Below are positions 13,708 to 14,436 of a DNA stretch of 14,436 nucleotides, in pieces. The stretch lies in the NCBI GenBank assembly GCA_039028695.1, contig JBCCHN010000134.1:1-14436 (forward strand), read 5' to 3'. The notes under the pieces were generated by a model. That model saw nothing but the letters and a program-made list of their open reading frames with translations. It was not told where the DNA came from and ran no database searches. A program made the translations under genes and the position numbers. The stretch is from JANQKX01 sp039028695. GTDB taxonomy: Bacteria; Pseudomonadota; Alphaproteobacteria; Kiloniellales; Kiloniellaceae. Every line of letters starts with the position of its first letter. Within the stretch, counting starts at the first letter, position 1.

Positions 13708-13746
13708 CCATCTGATCTCAATCGAAAAGCGGGCGAGTCTGGATTT

Positions 13747-14034
13747 ATGAAGGCTCTCATTGCATTGATCATCGTCATGGGCATTGCCATTATCGTCGCC
13801 CTGGCTCTGGTCGCTTATGGCATCGTTTCCGGCGCCGGGACAAATAAGACCAGCGGGTTTGGCGATGTGGCCCTTTCCATGCCCGCTGAGTGCCGCTTGG
13901 CGGCCAGTCACATGAGCGAGGATCAGCTTGTGCTGCGTTTCGACGGGCCGGCACAAAAGGATTGCCGACGGGTCTTTTTCATCGATCCGGCAACGGGCCA
14001 GACCCGCGGCAGCCTGCTCTTTCAAGAAAACTAA
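13747..14034 (+). CDS. Small single-pass membrane protein (DUF6476-like?)
   Basis: 95 residues. A hydrophobic signal-anchor (LIALIIVMGIAIIVALALVAYGIV, ~4-27) follows MKA, so the C-terminal ~65 residues probably face the periplasm, with no clear signal-peptidase site. The remainder has strands ending in FFIDPATGQTRGSLLF (77-92), like a small beta domain, and two Cys (49 and 73) that could form a disulfide. Position beside rluD and the 'D-ATG' ending recall the alphaproteobacterial DUF6476 group, but that is recalled, not searched. The ribosome site is weak (GGCGAG, ~13 bases upstream). The threonine aldolase gene starts 46 bases downstream on the same strand. Confidence 0.72.
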   Translation: MKALIALIIVMGIAIIVALALVAYGIVSGAGTNKTSGFGDVALSMPAECRLAASHMSEDQLVLRFDGPAQKDCRRVFFIDPATGQTRGSLLFQEN

Positions 14035-14080
14035 GACCGGCGGTAATCCGCACGGCCGGCATGACGGTAGGACCGGAACG

Positions 14081-14436
14081 ATGACGAACGGATCGCAGGG
14101 TGAAAAGGCGCTGATCGACTTTGCTTCCGATAACGCCAGCGGCGCCTCGCCGGAAATTTTGGCGGCCGTTGTCGAGGCCAATCAGGGCTCGCGAATCTCC
14201 TATGGCGGGGACGACGGCAGCCGGCGTCTCGAAAAGCAATTCCAGGACCTCTTTGAGTGCGATTGTCGCGTCTTTCCGGTGGCCACGGGAACAGCGGCCA
14301 ATGTCTTGGCCCTGTCCGTGCTTACACCACCCTATGGGGCGATCTATTGCCATGAGCTCTCCCACATCCATGTGGACGAATGCGGCGGGCCGGAGTTTTA
14401 TAGCGGCGGGGCCAAGCTCATCCCCATGCCTGGCGA
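14081..14436 (+). CDS. ltaE: Low-specificity L-threonine aldolase, N-terminal part (cut by window edge)
   Basis: The first 118 residues are present and the frame stays open to the end. The PLP enzyme cleaves L-threonine or allo-threonine to glycine and acetaldehyde. Family features: IDFASDNASGASPEI (12-26), SYGGDDGSRRLE (40-51), which contributes to the active site and cofactor region, FPVATGTAANVLAL (65-78), a phosphate-binding Gly-Thr-Ala-Ala stretch, and YCHELSHIHVDECGGPEF (89-106), with the conserved His that stacks on PLP. The PLP-binding lysine would be downstream of the window. The ATG at 14081 has AGGA at 14069-14072; an earlier ATG (14061) hits a stop at once. A related beta-eliminating lyase of the same fold is the alternative. 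Confidence 0.9.
   Translation, partial: MTNGSQGEKALIDFASDNASGASPEILAAVVEANQGSRISYGGDDGSRRLEKQFQDLFECDCRVFPVATGTAANVLALSVLTPPYGAIYCHELSHIHVDECGGPEFYSGGAKLIPMPG

Noticed and set aside
13579..14181. 200-codon minus-strand open frame across rluD, the small membrane protein gene and ltaE
   Set aside because: It crosses three better-supported genes and a promoter region, and its translation shows no family feature.
1..14436. CRISPR array, tRNA/rRNA gene, insertion sequence or prophage segment
   Set aside because: No repeat-spacer pattern, cloverleaf, transposase or phage protein was seen, and gene content is housekeeping-like throughout.

Overview
The window looks like chromosomal DNA of an alphaproteobacterium, most likely a Rhodospirillales-type (Magnetospirillum/Rhodospirillum-like) organism. 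It is GC-rich, has the alphaproteobacterial class of SerC, a HisZ-PurA pair, and an RpoH-type sigma factor next to an RluD-type pseudouridine synthase. The order-level assignment is inferred from protein flavour and gene order, not from a database search. No insertion sequence, phage gene, rRNA, tRNA or CRISPR array was seen. Coding density is high and no gene-free stretch exceeds about 190 bases.

Left part (1-2508): the 5' part of a MocR-type GntR regulator leaves the window on the minus strand. Its ~150-base, AT-rich divergent upstream region carries a perfect dyad (TTGTCA-TGG-TGACAA) and a second copy of its core over the regulator's own start. On the plus strand follow a DUF1127 small protein, a PhzF-family isomerase-like protein, a GNAT acetyltransferase and a MaoC-like hotdog dehydratase. 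The last three are coupled end to end (8-base overlap, then 0 bases) and form a clear transcription unit.

Serine block (2509-5492): a plausible sigma70 promoter precedes serC (phosphoserine aminotransferase) and serA (3-phosphoglycerate dehydrogenase), two consecutive steps of serine biosynthesis. serA overlaps tail-to-tail by 11 bases with a minus-strand PqiA-family membrane protein gene (5482-6081).

Histidine/purine block (6082-8694): hisZ (regulatory subunit of ATP phosphoribosyltransferase) and purA (adenylosuccinate synthetase) are 3 bases apart and surely cotranscribed. This joins ATP-consuming histidine entry with AMP synthesis.

Middle accessory pair (8695-11610): a 682-residue protein with a degenerate protein-kinase fold (HRD Asp, beta3 Lys and DFG motif not intact), a long unassigned helical region and a single C-terminal membrane anchor is followed 50 bases later by a three-helix membrane protein with a charged, partly coiled-coil tail. 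This pair is the least explained and most interesting content of the window.

Right part (11611-14436): on the minus strand lie rluD and, downstream, rpoH. A long hairpin sits between them and an exact 14-base tandem duplication lies in the rpoH leader. Divergent from rluD, with overlapping -10 boxes, are a 95-residue single-pass membrane protein gene and the 5' part of a low-specificity threonine aldolase (ltaE) that runs off the window.
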